DNA of 14,433 nt from JAZSQT01 sp045538075 (GCA_045538075.1 JAZSQT010000087.1:1-14433); one strand, 5' to 3'; numbered from the stretch's first letter, positions 1-7,408 are shown. Notes: generated by a model not told the origin, from the sequence alone. Program-made: numbers and translations.

Positions 1-711
1 ATTTTCAATAATATTTTTAAAATGATTAATGTGGCAATTTGCCCTTGTAATTTCTTCTGTAATATCAGCTTTTTCTGCATAAAGAGATGCTTCTTGAATT
101 ATTTTTTCTTCGTTAATATTTACTACATCTAATTCTTGTAATCTCTTAATAAATTTATTTCTCCAATAATCAAATATATTTGAAGAAAATTTTTGAATTT
201 CATTTAAAAATTTAGATATATTATCTAATCTATTTATAATATCTTTTTCAAGGGATTTCCCTTCTTTAATTCGCATGCTATCAACTTCATTAATACAAAT
301 TGAAACTACATCTTTTGCATTGTTATATAATTCCATTTCTATTTCATTATTTGGAGAAAAATCTATTATATCTGGAAGTTTTAAATAATTTTCTAAGGTT
401 ATATTTTTTTCAATATTAGTTAACGTGCATATATTTTCTAATATATTTTTGTAATGAATAATCAAATCCTCATTAATTTTAGGTGTTTTGATTGAATTTT
501 TGCTGATAAATTCAATTTTTATATCAATTTTACCTCTAACAAGTTTTTCTTGAGAATAAGATCGTAAAAAAATTTCTAATGAGCTTAATTGTTTTGGTAA
601 TCTAAAAGATGTATCAAAATATTTACTATTAACACTTTTTATCTCAACGATAATATCAAAATTATCGTAACTTTTTGAAATTTTACCAAAACCAGTCATA
701 CTTTTAATCAT
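1..711 (-). CDS. yicC: YicC-family endoribonuclease, partial (C-terminus outside window)
   Basis: The minus strand is open from an ATG at 709-711 to the window edge, giving 237 residues without a stop. It starts MIKSMTGFGK, the hallmark N-terminus of the YicC family, followed by VEIKSVNSKYFD (residues 22-33), LVRGKIDIKIEF (40-51) and, near the edge, MRIKEGKSLEKD and ADITEEITRA, all at family-typical positions. Members are usually about 290 residues, so some 50 C-terminal residues lie outside. E. coli YicC is a metal-dependent endoribonuclease linked to small-RNA turnover; that role here is transferred from the family. The ribosome binding site is weak (TAGG about 6 bases upstream). In the last visible stretch the usual Arg-Leu-Arg/Lys-Ser-His is RANCH, a mild divergence. 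It is divergent from the SPFH gene at 803 and shares a 91-base intergenic region with it. Confidence 0.93.
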   Translation of the reverse strand, partial: MIKSMTGFGKISKSYDNFDIIVEIKSVNSKYFDTSFRLPKQLSSLEIFLRSYSQEKLVRGKIDIKIEFISKNSIKTPKINEDLIIHYKNILENICTLTNIEKNITLENYLKLPDIIDFSPNNEIEMELYNNAKDVVSICINEVDSMRIKEGKSLEKDIINRLDNISKFLNEIQKFSSNIFDYWRNKFIKRLQELDVVNINEEKIIQEASLYAEKADITEEITRANCHINHFKNIIEN

Positions 712-732
712 TTATAAACCTACAATATATTA

Positions 733-774
733 TTGATTATTTTATTAAATAATTTTATTATTAAATTCTATCAA
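733..774. promoter_or_regulatory. Divergent promoter region between yicC and the slipin gene
   Basis: On the plus strand TTGATT (733-738), 17 bases, then TATTAT (756-761) fits a sigma-70-type promoter for the slipin gene, with a leader of about 35 bases. On the minus strand TTGATA (769-774), 17 bases, then TATTTA (746-751) is a weaker candidate for yicC. The two would overlap. The region is almost pure A/T, where such matches arise easily by chance, so neither is certain. Confidence 0.35.
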
Positions 775-802
775 TTGAAAAAATATTTTGCAAGGAGATA
801 AT

Positions 803-1558
803 ATGTACACAACCATTTCTGGTGCAGCTGTCGTAATTGCTATTATAATTGCAATTATGTCATCAACTATTAAAATTTTACAAGAATTTGAGAGGGCAGT
901 AGTATTTAGGCTTGGACGTTTCGTTGGAGTTAGAGGTCCTGGTATTATTATCTTAATTCCATTTATTGAAAAAATGGTTAGAGTAAATATGAGAACTGTT
1001 GTAATGGACGTTCCACCACAAGATATTATAACTAAAGATAATGTATCTGTTAAAGTTAATGCAGTTGTATATTTTAGAATAGTTAGTCCAGATAAATCAA
1101 TTCTTGAAGTTGAAGATCCATACTATGCAACTAGTCAAATATCTCAAACAACATTAAGAAGTATTATAGGTCAATTTGAATTAGATGATTTATTGTCAAG
1201 TAGAGATAAAATCAATAGAGAAATGCAAAAGATAATAGATGCTCAAACTGACCCTTGGGGAGTTAAAATTTCATCTGTAGAAATTAAACATATTGATTTA
1301 CCTGCTGAAATGCAAAAAGCAATGAGTCGTCAAGCAGAAGCAGAAAGAGAGAGAAGGGCAAAAGTAATTCATGCAGAGGGTGAATACCAAGCAGCAGAAA
1401 AACTTTCTGAAGCATCAAACATTATGTCTGAAAATCCTATTACATTACAATTAAGATATTTACAGACCCTTACAGAAATGACTTCAAAACAAAATGCTTC
1501 AACAATTATTCCTATTCCTATTGATTTAATCAATAGTATTTTAGGTAAAAAAGGTTAA
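803..1558 (+). CDS. Stomatin-like SPFH-domain membrane protein (slipin)
   Basis: A 251-residue slipin: one N-terminal membrane segment (residues 6-23), then the SPFH/Band 7 domain beginning with the stomatin-type signature FERAVVFRLGRF, followed by PGIIILIPF and DVPPQDIITKDNV. A charged helical stretch (QAEAERERRAKVIHAEGEYQAA) leads to a C-terminal segment rich in hydrophobic residues (TIIPIPIDLINSIL). These proteins form oligomers on the inner face of the membrane and are thought to organise microdomains; bacterial slipins are usually next to an NfeD-type partner gene, and none is seen here. I place the start at the ATG at 803 because AAGGAG at 792-797 sits 5 bases before it; an upstream in-frame TTG at 788 would overlap that site. 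It is a single gene closed by the terminator at 1563-1590. It is distinct from the hflK/hflC pair. Confidence 0.92.
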   Translation: MYTTISGAAVVIAIIIAIMSSTIKILQEFERAVVFRLGRFVGVRGPGIIILIPFIEKMVRVNMRTVVMDVPPQDIITKDNVSVKVNAVVYFRIVSPDKSILEVEDPYYATSQISQTTLRSIIGQFELDDLLSSRDKINREMQKIIDAQTDPWGVKISSVEIKHIDLPAEMQKAMSRQAEAERERRAKVIHAEGEYQAAEKLSEASNIMSENPITLQLRYLQTLTEMTSKQNASTIIPIPIDLINSILGKKG

Positions 1559-1562
1559 AATT

Positions 1563-1590
1563 ATACCACCTTTATGGTGGTATTTTTTGT
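1563..1590 (+). terminator. Intrinsic terminator after the slipin gene
   Basis: A perfect 8-bp stem, ATACCACC (1563-1570) with GGTGGTAT (1576-1583), 5-base loop, followed directly by a T-run broken by one G. It starts 4 bases after the slipin stop and ends about 15 bases before the coaBC start codon, so it lies immediately upstream of the coaBC ribosome binding site. Confidence 0.88.
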
Positions 1591-1605
1591 TTAATAGAGG
1601 AATTT

Positions 1606-2835
1606 ATGAGTAATATATTAATTGGTGTTACTGGAGGAATTGCTGCATATAAAACACCAATAATTGCAAGACTTTTGCAGAAGCAAGGTCATAATGTTAA
1701 GTTTATGATGACAGAAAATGCTACTAAATTTATTGGTTATGTAACATTAGAGGCAATTTCTAAAAGTAAAGTATATCAACCATTTAATGAAGATAATTTT
1801 ATTATGAGTCATATAGAATTATCTAATTGGGCTGATATATGTATAGTTGCTCCAGCTACTGCAAATACTATTGGAAAATTTGCTTCAGGTATAGCAGATA
1901 GTAGTTTTTTATCAACATTAATGGCTTTAAAGTGTCCATTAGCTTTTGCTCCAGCAATGAATTGTAATATGTTAGAACATATAGCAGTTAAGGAAAATAT
2001 TAAAAAAATTACGTCTTGGGGAGTCTCAATTATTGAGCCAGATATAGGCGAATTAGCTTGTGGTGATACTGGAAAAGGGCGAATGGCAGATCCTGAAATT
2101 ATTGTTGAAAGAATAAATAATATATTATTAAAAAAAGATAATAATATATCTAATGGGTATCAAGATATTCCTAAAGATATACTTAATGGCGTAAATATAA
2201 TTGTTACAGCTGGCCCTACAAAAGAGTATATTGACCCAGTTAGGTTTATAACTAATCGTTCAAGTGGTAAAATGGGATATGCAATTGCAGAAGTAGCATA
2301 TAATATGGGAGCTAATGTAACATTAATTACTGGCGAAACTTCTTTAAAAAGTAATGTTAAAAATATTATACAAATATCTACTTGTTCTGATATGTTAGAT
2401 ACTCTTTCAACACACATCAATAATTGTGATATTTTAATTATGGCAGCAGCTATTGCAGACTACAAACCAAAATCTTATTCTAAAGAAAAAATAAAAAAAA
2501 CAGACGATACTCTAACGATAGAGCTTACGAAAAATATAGATATTTTAAAGGAGTTATCTAAAAGTAAAAAGGATAATCAAATATTTGTAGGTTTTGCAGC
2601 AGAAACAGAAAATCTACAAAGTAATGCAATAAAAAAATTGAAAGAAAAAAATCTTGATTTAATCGTTGCCAATGATGTATCTCGTAATGATATTGGTTTT
2701 GATAGTGATTATAATGAGGCAAAATTATATTTTAAAGATGGAAATATTAGCGAAACTGGTAGAAAGTTAAAAACAGACATTGCAAAAATAATAGTTACAG
2801 AAAGTGCAATACTACTAAATGGTTTAGGAGGGTAA
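1606..2835 (+). CDS. coaBC: Bifunctional phosphopantothenoylcysteine decarboxylase / phosphopantothenate-cysteine ligase
   Basis: Two consecutive steps of coenzyme A synthesis: CoaB joins cysteine to 4'-phosphopantothenate, and CoaC decarboxylates the product using FMN. The N-terminal CoaC domain (about 1-180) shows GVTGGIAAYK (7-16), the catalytic His in SHIELS (His69), PAMNCNM (116-122) and the substrate-clamp CGDTGKGRM (152-160). The CoaB domain (about 195-405) shows VTAGPTKEYIDPVRFITNRSSGKMG's start at 200, AAAIADYKPK (280-289), VGFAAET (328-334) and LIVANDVS (352-359). At 409 residues the length is normal for the fused enzyme. Small differences from the usual motifs are Leu after PAMNCNM where Trp is common, and NIDIL for NPDIL. 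The start ATG has AGAGGAA 5-6 bases upstream. Flanking terminators suggest a monocistronic gene. Confidence 0.97.
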   Translation: MSNILIGVTGGIAAYKTPIIARLLQKQGHNVKFMMTENATKFIGYVTLEAISKSKVYQPFNEDNFIMSHIELSNWADICIVAPATANTIGKFASGIADSSFLSTLMALKCPLAFAPAMNCNMLEHIAVKENIKKITSWGVSIIEPDIGELACGDTGKGRMADPEIIVERINNILLKKDNNISNGYQDIPKDILNGVNIIVTAGPTKEYIDPVRFITNRSSGKMGYAIAEVAYNMGANVTLITGETSLKSNVKNIIQISTCSDMLDTLSTHINNCDILIMAAAIADYKPKSYSKEKIKKTDDTLTIELTKNIDILKELSKSKKDNQIFVGFAAETENLQSNAIKKLKEKNLDLIVANDVSRNDIGFDSDYNEAKLYFKDGNISETGRKLKTDIAKIIVTESAILLNGLGG

Positions 2836-2857
2836 ATATCCCTCCTTTATTTTTTTC
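2826..2857 (+). terminator. Intrinsic terminator of coaBC, overlapping its stop codon
   Basis: AGGAGGG (2826-2832) pairs with CCCTCCT (2840-2846) around a 7-base loop that begins with the coaBC TAA stop, followed by TTATTTTTTT. The reverse direction has no T-run after the stem, so it should stop coaBC transcription and not transcripts of the convergent fliS. Confidence 0.85.
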
Positions 2858-2883
2858 TTAAAGGTTAAGTAGCAATTAATACA

Positions 2884-3315
2884 TTAGCCAGCAAAATTAA
2901 TAGATTTTGCTTCAGTCTTTTCAACAGGCTGTTTTACTATTGTTAAAGATTCTTTTTCAACAATTTCTTTCCAAGCATTTTTTAATGGCTCTAAAAGTTC
3001 TATAACAGAATCTATTTTATTTTTATCTTTATCTCTATTTGCCTCAATAAGTTGCCATATCATAAAATCGTATAATTTCATTAAATTAACAGATATTTCA
3101 CCAGCGTCCATATTTAATGTTGACATTAATTCATAAAGAATATTTTCAGTCTTTACGATATTATTATGAGCACTTTGAATATCTTTTTCATCAATGTTTT
3201 TGTTTGCAATCTTAAGAAATTTAATTGCTCCTTCAAAAAGAAGAACAACAATTTTTCCCTTAGTTGCCCCTTCAACTTCTTGTTTTTTGTAGTTCTGATA
3301 AGCTGCTATTTGCAT
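2884..3315 (-). CDS. fliS: Flagellar export chaperone FliS
   Basis: A 143-residue, mainly helical protein with the FliS pattern: AYQNYKKQEVEGATKGKIVVLLFEGA's opening at residues 5-12, then LLFEGAIKFLKIA (25-37) and a mid-protein LYELMSTLNMD. FliS binds the C-terminal helix of flagellin in the cytoplasm, prevents premature polymerisation and delivers it to the flagellar export apparatus. The C-terminal tail (from about 122) is Lys/Glu/Val-rich and probably flexible. It follows fliD with an 11-base gap. Its ribosome binding site AGGGGG (3322-3327) overlaps the fliD stop, so the two are probably translationally coupled and share the fliD promoters. Both are expected to be expressed late in flagellum assembly. 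It is convergent with coaBC, 48 bases away. Confidence 0.94.
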   Translation of the reverse strand: MQIAAYQNYKKQEVEGATKGKIVVLLFEGAIKFLKIANKNIDEKDIQSAHNNIVKTENILYELMSTLNMDAGEISVNLMKLYDFMIWQLIEANRDKDKNKIDSVIELLEPLKNAWKEIVEKESLTIVKQPVEKTEAKSINFAG

Positions 3316-3326
3316 TTAATGCCCCC

Positions 3327-6170
3327 TTAACCTTGAGATGAATTACCACCGGAACTATTTGCACTTAACTGGGCAAGATAACTTGATTGACTCTGAATGC
3401 TTGCTACTCTTTCTTCCATAGCTGCAAATTGAGCCCACATTCTTTCAAGATAATTTTCTGCCCTTAATGTTTGAGCTTCTATTCGTTCCTTTAAATTACT
3501 AATTTTAGAATCTATAGCACCATTTTTTCCTGCTTTTTTATACAAGGCAGATGTAGTAGTAGTGCTATTAACTAAAAAAGTATCGTAACGTCTTGCCCAA
3601 CCTTCATAAGCAACGGTATAATATTCTTCATTGCTATTTGTATTTGTAATTACTTTACCTGTAACTTTAGATATTTTAACCTCTGAGTTTTCAGTAAAGA
3701 ACTTATATACATCATCGGCATTTTCTTGAATAATATTAGTAAAATCTGTGTTTTCTTTAATATATTTTGCAAGTTCTTCTTTATCAGTAGTTACATCAAA
3801 CAATAAACCTAATTTTGTAATATCAATATTTTGAATATCAGCACCAGCTATTTCAACACCTATTTCACTTAAACTACCAAATTTATTATTTGGTAACGTA
3901 ATTTCTTTCATAATGTAATCTCTTAAATGAAATTTTAAATAGCGAAGCTCAGTGCTTTTTGATACTAAATTATAATATTGAACTCTTTCATAATTTTTTT
4001 GATATTCTTTTATTTCATCTTCACTCATACTTGATTTTTGTTCATCAGTTAAAGCAGAAGCATATTTTTCTCTATCTTCTCTACTAGGTTCTGTAGGATT
4101 TAATTTATTAATTAGTTCGTTATATTGAGAAGCAAATTCAGCCATTGCATCTACTGCTTTGTCAGTATCAATTTTTACATTTATTACAGTTGTTCCTACG
4201 TCCATTAATGTTAATTGCATTCCAGGAATAGTATCATTAACATTATTAGAATCTCTTTCATACTGGACACCATTTATGGAAAATATAGATTTTTTACCCT
4301 CTGTTCCAATTTCTATTTCTTCGTAAGCATTGTAAGTTAAGTTGATAGCTTCAAGAAAATTTGATGAGTCAGTTGGGCTTCCAAGTTTTATTTTATCAAA
4401 ACCTTCTCCCATTAGAGAAAATTTATCAGTAGAGCTATCGTAAGTAATAGTAACTCCTGCACCAGATGAATTAATTTTTTTCATTACAGTTTCTAATGTA
4501 TCAGTAGCAGTATCAAGATAAATTGATACACCATTAATAGTAAATAATCCACTTGTGATTGGTGTAGTCATTCCTAAATCAACACTTGATAAAGATGACG
4601 TCGTATCAATAGAACCGGCAGTTTTTCCTGCATTATAAGTTCCACCAGTTGGAACAGATAGTTTCAATACATCTAATATATTTGATGTATCTCCAACTTG
4701 TCCTAATGTAATTTTTCCACTTCCAGTTTCATTACTTTCTAATTTGAAAACTCTATTTTCAAAATCAAAAGACGCAGTAACTCCTGCACCAGAACCATTA
4801 ATAAGCCCGAGTAATCTTTCTGGGGTTAGGGTAGAGTAGTCATAAATATCAATTTGAACTCCATTAATATGGAAGTAGCCATTAGTATCAGAACTAGGTT
4901 TAATATCAAAGAAATTTCTCGTATATGGTTGCCCATTTTGGTCTGTATTTTGGTCAACAGATAGTGATGTTTTCATCCAAGCATCAATTTCTTCATCTGT
5001 TGCAGTTGCTAATCCAGTAAAATTAGCACCAGTATAATTTGATTTAGTAGCAATTCTGTTGTTTAATGTAGAATCTTGGTTAATCTTAAAAGAGCCTTCT
5101 TCAATACCAGTTGTAGCAATTTTAAATGTTGCACCAGTTATAAGAGAACCACCATTTTTATTTAACTTAGTAGCAAGATTTGTTGCATTATTAGATACAA
5201 TAGTATTTGTTATTTCTTTAGTTGAAACAGCTTTCTTAATGTCTTGGTTGTAATAAAATCCTAAATTTTTTGCTAATCGTGTAGCAGTAGTATTATCTGT
5301 TAAAGTAGGATTATTTGGATCATAATTTATATCTCTAAAGCCAATAACAGAAATATCAGAACTATTTGAAGTGTCATAAAAAGCAAAATTAAATAACCCA
5401 GAATTATTATCTCTATCTACTCTTACAGCAATGCTTTGTTTTCCATCTTTTGATAAATTATTATCAATAGCTTCATTAATTTGTTTTTCTAAATCTTGAG
5501 CAATAGTTGTAGTATAATCTCCAGCTTTATAATTGAAATTTATATCTATAGATTTAGCTTCACCATTGTAAGTAAAAACGAATGTTAAAGTTTCGTTTAT
5601 ATCTTGAGTTAGTTTTCCAGAGCCATCAATAATATTACTCATTGATGAAGCCGACATTTTCGTAATATTAGATGATGAATTAGGAACAAATGTATCTGTA
5701 GCAATCCATGTATTGTTGTTGGGATTACTTATTTTTACTGTATGACTTCCCTCTAATTGGTTATATTTAAGTTTTTTTGTTATGTCAAAATCTTCTATAC
5801 CTGCACCACTATTTACCATAGAGTAGGTTGTATATGAGCTATAGGCATAACTTGGAACTGCAGTTTGCTCTACTTTAAGAGTATAAGTTCCAGGAGGAGT
5901 GTTTACACTGGCAATAGCTTCTGCAACACTTGTATTTGTAGAGACAGCTATTTTGCTTTTAAATGTGCTTTCCATTTTTAATGGAAGCAATGTAGATTTT
6001 AAATCAGTTAATGCAGAAATAAAATCATTATATTGAGTTTGTTCCCATGTAAGAACATCAATTTCTTGATTCATTCTATTAATTGGTTCTTTAGCAGTAG
6101 TCATTAAATTATCTATAATAGCGTTAGTATCAAGACCAGAAACTAAACCACCTACACGCATAGATTCCAT
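3327..6170 (-). CDS. fliD: Flagellar filament capping protein FliD (hook-associated protein 2), unusually long
   Basis: FliD forms the cap at the tip of the flagellar filament and assists folding of exported flagellin. The N-terminal FliD_N region (about 1-105) opens MRVGGLVSGLDTNAIIDNLM (4-23) and includes a helical stretch and PPGTYTLKVEQTA. Three flagellin-hook-IN-type motifs follow: FHINGVQI (433-440), FTINGVSI (543-550) and FSINGVQY (630-637); the first two are followed by INGSGAGVT and INSSGAGVT. The C-terminal FliD_C region (about 665-935) ends in a helical segment with AAMEERVASIQSQSSYLAQL, the typical cap C-terminus. At 947 residues it is well above the roughly 450-700 residues common in the family, the extra length lying between 105 and 630. 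No cysteine occurs, as is common for exported axial proteins. Start: AAGGAGG at 6177-6183 is 6 bases before the ATG. Confidence 0.95.
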   Translation of the reverse strand: MESMRVGGLVSGLDTNAIIDNLMTTAKEPINRMNQEIDVLTWEQTQYNDFISALTDLKSTLLPLKMESTFKSKIAVSTNTSVAEAIASVNTPPGTYTLKVEQTAVPSYAYSSYTTYSMVNSGAGIEDFDITKKLKYNQLEGSHTVKISNPNNNTWIATDTFVPNSSSNITKMSASSMSNIIDGSGKLTQDINETLTFVFTYNGEAKSIDINFNYKAGDYTTTIAQDLEKQINEAIDNNLSKDGKQSIAVRVDRDNNSGLFNFAFYDTSNSSDISVIGFRDINYDPNNPTLTDNTTATRLAKNLGFYYNQDIKKAVSTKEITNTIVSNNATNLATKLNKNGGSLITGATFKIATTGIEEGSFKINQDSTLNNRIATKSNYTGANFTGLATATDEEIDAWMKTSLSVDQNTDQNGQPYTRNFFDIKPSSDTNGYFHINGVQIDIYDYSTLTPERLLGLINGSGAGVTASFDFENRVFKLESNETGSGKITLGQVGDTSNILDVLKLSVPTGGTYNAGKTAGSIDTTSSLSSVDLGMTTPITSGLFTINGVSIYLDTATDTLETVMKKINSSGAGVTITYDSSTDKFSLMGEGFDKIKLGSPTDSSNFLEAINLTYNAYEEIEIGTEGKKSIFSINGVQYERDSNNVNDTIPGMQLTLMDVGTTVINVKIDTDKAVDAMAEFASQYNELINKLNPTEPSREDREKYASALTDEQKSSMSEDEIKEYQKNYERVQYYNLVSKSTELRYLKFHLRDYIMKEITLPNNKFGSLSEIGVEIAGADIQNIDITKLGLLFDVTTDKEELAKYIKENTDFTNIIQENADDVYKFFTENSEVKISKVTGKVITNTNSNEEYYTVAYEGWARRYDTFLVNSTTTTSALYKKAGKNGAIDSKISNLKERIEAQTLRAENYLERMWAQFAAMEERVASIQSQSSYLAQLSANSSGGNSSQG
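4332..4880 (-). repeat. Duplicated hook-IN-type module inside FliD
   Basis: Two diverged copies of a module of about 75 residues lie at 4656-4880 (FliD residues 431-505) and 4332-4550 (541-613). Shared pattern: G-x-F-x-INGV, about 20 residues, IN-x-SGAGVT, F/Y-D, then K-I-x-LG, D-x-SN-x-L-x-x-x-L. At DNA level the strings around SGAGVT are nearly identical (18 bases starting at about 4446 and 4774), the rest has diverged. A third, shorter copy begins at residue 629. Confidence 0.75.
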
Positions 6171-6213
6171 TTATGACCTCCTTAAAATAAGCAAATTTTG
6201 CCTATCATTTTGT

Positions 6214-6240
6214 TAATCGGTTAAAATAATACTACCTTTA
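6214..6240 (-). promoter_or_regulatory. Candidate sigma-28 (FliA) promoter for fliD-fliS
   Basis: Read on the minus strand: TAAA (6240-6237), 15 bases, then ACCGATTA (6221-6214). The FliA consensus is TAAA-N15-GCCGATAA, so the -35 and spacing are exact and the -10 matches at 6 of 8 including the CCGAT core. Transcription would begin near 6207, about 37 bases before the fliD start codon. Confidence 0.6.
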
Positions 6241-6279
6241 GGAAAAATATACCTAAAAACATACTTCTGATAAGAAGAT

Positions 6280-6295
6280 AGCAAAATTCTTGCCA
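6280..6295 (-). promoter_or_regulatory. Sigma-54 (RpoN) promoter for fliD-fliS
   Basis: On the minus strand TGGCAAG (6295-6289), 4 bases, TTGCT (6284-6280). The invariant GG and GC are 10 bases apart, exactly as in the -24/-12 consensus TGGCACG-N4-TTGCA/T, with one mismatch. The start would be near 6269, leaving a leader of about 100 bases. It lies upstream of the sigma-28 candidate, giving a tandem arrangement for a late flagellar operon. An enhancer-binding activator such as FlrC/FleR-type would be needed; none is in the window. Confidence 0.8.
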
Positions 6296-6373
6296 AATAA
6301 GGTGTAATTTTTACTGGTAAAATATATTAATTCTTGCTAAGTTGTTGTTCAGTAAGTAAAAGGGTTTAGTTTA

Positions 6374-6991
6374 ATGATTAAAGTTGTAGTATATGATTGT
6401 GATGGTGTAATTGTAGAAAGTAGCCAGTCTATTCTTGCTTATTACGATTGGATGATGAAAAAATGCGATCTACCTCCTATTGATTGGACAGAAAAAGATA
6501 TTAAGCAAAAAGCATTATCTATGGCAGATAAAGATATATTAGAATTATTGTCAAAAGGAGATAATAATCTTTATCAAAAAATGTTGAGTATATCAAGAGA
6601 CGATGAAATTAATAATTCTTTCTTTAATATGACATTAGAAGATAATCTTATAGATGGCTTAACAATAGTAAAAAATAAGAATTTGCCTATTGCAATATTT
6701 ACAAATAGAGGAAAATCATTACCTTTACTAATAAAGCATTTTAAAATAGATAAATTCTTTAATTTTCTTGTTACATCTGGTGATGTATCATTGCCAAAAC
6801 CTTCTCCAGAGGGGTTAATTAAAATAAGCAATTATTTTAATGTTGAAACTAATGAATTACTTTTTATTGGAGATTCTACAACAGATTACTATGCTGCAAA
6901 AAATTGTGGGGCTAATTTTATAGCATTTAAAAAGCCATTATACGATAGCGTAATTATCTATAATCATAAAGAAATTGAGAATTTTATTTAG
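6374..6991 (+). CDS. HAD-superfamily hydrolase (phosphoglycolate phosphatase-like)
   Basis: A 205-residue haloacid-dehalogenase-type phosphatase with all four motifs: DCDGV (motif I, nucleophile Asp8 and acid Asp10), the Thr of IFTNR (motif II, Thr110), Lys142 in LPKPSPEGL (motif III), and IGDSTTD (motif IV, Asp167 and Asp171). A helical cap of about 70 residues follows motif I, as in subclass I1 (phosphoglycolate phosphatase, beta-phosphoglucomutase). It should dephosphorylate a small cytoplasmic metabolite; the substrate cannot be read from the sequence. The start ATG has AAGGG about 9 bases upstream. It is divergent from fliD across a 203-base region, and its 3' end overlaps that of the convergent YvlD-type gene by 4 bases, so no terminator fits between them. 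Confidence 0.88.
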   Translation: MIKVVVYDCDGVIVESSQSILAYYDWMMKKCDLPPIDWTEKDIKQKALSMADKDILELLSKGDNNLYQKMLSISRDDEINNSFFNMTLEDNLIDGLTIVKNKNLPIAIFTNRGKSLPLLIKHFKIDKFFNFLVTSGDVSLPKPSPEGLIKISNYFNVETNELLFIGDSTTDYYAAKNCGANFIAFKKPLYDSVIIYNHKEIENFI

Positions 6992-7371
6992 TATTTTTTT
7001 ATTCTTAATATACTACTTTGAGCAAATAAGTCAAAAATAAGACTTATGAAACTAATTAATAAACTTGCACCAATAGCAGTCCATAATCCATCAATATGGT
7101 AGCCATCAACGACTGAAGACGTAATTAATAAAATAACTGCATTTATTAGAAAATAGCCTAAACCTAATGTAAAAAATACTACAGGTATTGAAATAAATAG
7201 TAAAATAGGTTTAACAAGCATATTTAAAATAGTAAGGACGATAGAAGCAAATATTAAAACTTTAAAATCAGACACTTCAATATGTTTGAATAAAAAAGCT
7301 GCAAAACCTAATGCAATAATATTTGTTGCAATTTTATAAATTATGTATAATAAAAAATCAGTTGTTTTCAT
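6988..7371 (-). CDS. YvlD-type small membrane protein (phage holin 4 superfamily)
   Basis: A 127-residue, very hydrophobic protein with four probable membrane helices (about 7-28, 35-57, 60-82, 94-118). The signature ILNMLVKPILLFISIPVVFF (residues 49 onward) followed by TLGLGYFLINAVIL and VDGYHIDGLWTAIGAS matches the YvlD/phage_holin_4_2 family. Despite the name, members are chromosomal inner-membrane proteins of unclear role, in some Gram-positives part of envelope-stress operons; nothing indicates a prophage. The start is unusual: no Shine-Dalgarno sequence precedes the ATG, no other in-frame start would keep the first helix, and a promoter lies only 6 bases upstream. Confidence 0.85.
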   Translation of the reverse strand: MKTTDFLLYIIYKIATNIIALGFAAFLFKHIEVSDFKVLIFASIVLTILNMLVKPILLFISIPVVFFTLGLGYFLINAVILLITSSVVDGYHIDGLWTAIGASLLISFISLIFDLFAQSSILRIKKY

Positions 7372-7377
7372 AAAAAG

Positions 7378-7406
7378 TTTATATACTGGATAAAATAATA
7401 TTGCAA
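7378..7406 (-). promoter_or_regulatory. Promoter of the YvlD-type gene, possibly giving a leaderless mRNA
   Basis: On the minus strand TTGCAA (7406-7401), 17 bases, TATAAA (7383-7378), then 6 bases to the ATG at 7371. A start 6-8 bases after the -10 falls on the A of the start codon. TTGCAA is self-complementary, so the same hexamer can be read on the plus strand, but no good -10 lies at the right distance there. Confidence 0.5.
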
Positions 7407-7408
7407 TA

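Noticed and set aside
788..802. Upstream TTG start giving five more residues to the slipin
   Set aside because: The AAGGAG site is inside that extension and is correctly placed for the ATG at 803.
2160..2420. 86-codon open frame on the minus strand inside coaBC
   Set aside because: It is antisense to conserved CoaB motifs and shows no family-like sequence; a shadow of the real gene.
5059..5253. 64-codon plus-strand frame inside fliD
   Set aside because: It is antisense to FliD, with no ribosome binding site or recognisable features.
6190..6202. Second sigma-54-like box (AGGCAAAATTTGC on the minus strand)
   Set aside because: GG and GC are only 8 bases apart, 2 short of the required 10, and it lies too close to the fliD ribosome binding site.
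6574..6831. 85-codon minus-strand frame inside the HAD gene
   Set aside because: It lies opposite the conserved HAD motifs II and III; a shadow frame.
6988..7371. Prophage holin gene
   Set aside because: The family carries a holin name, but no phage genes surround it and the sequence matches the chromosomal YvlD group.
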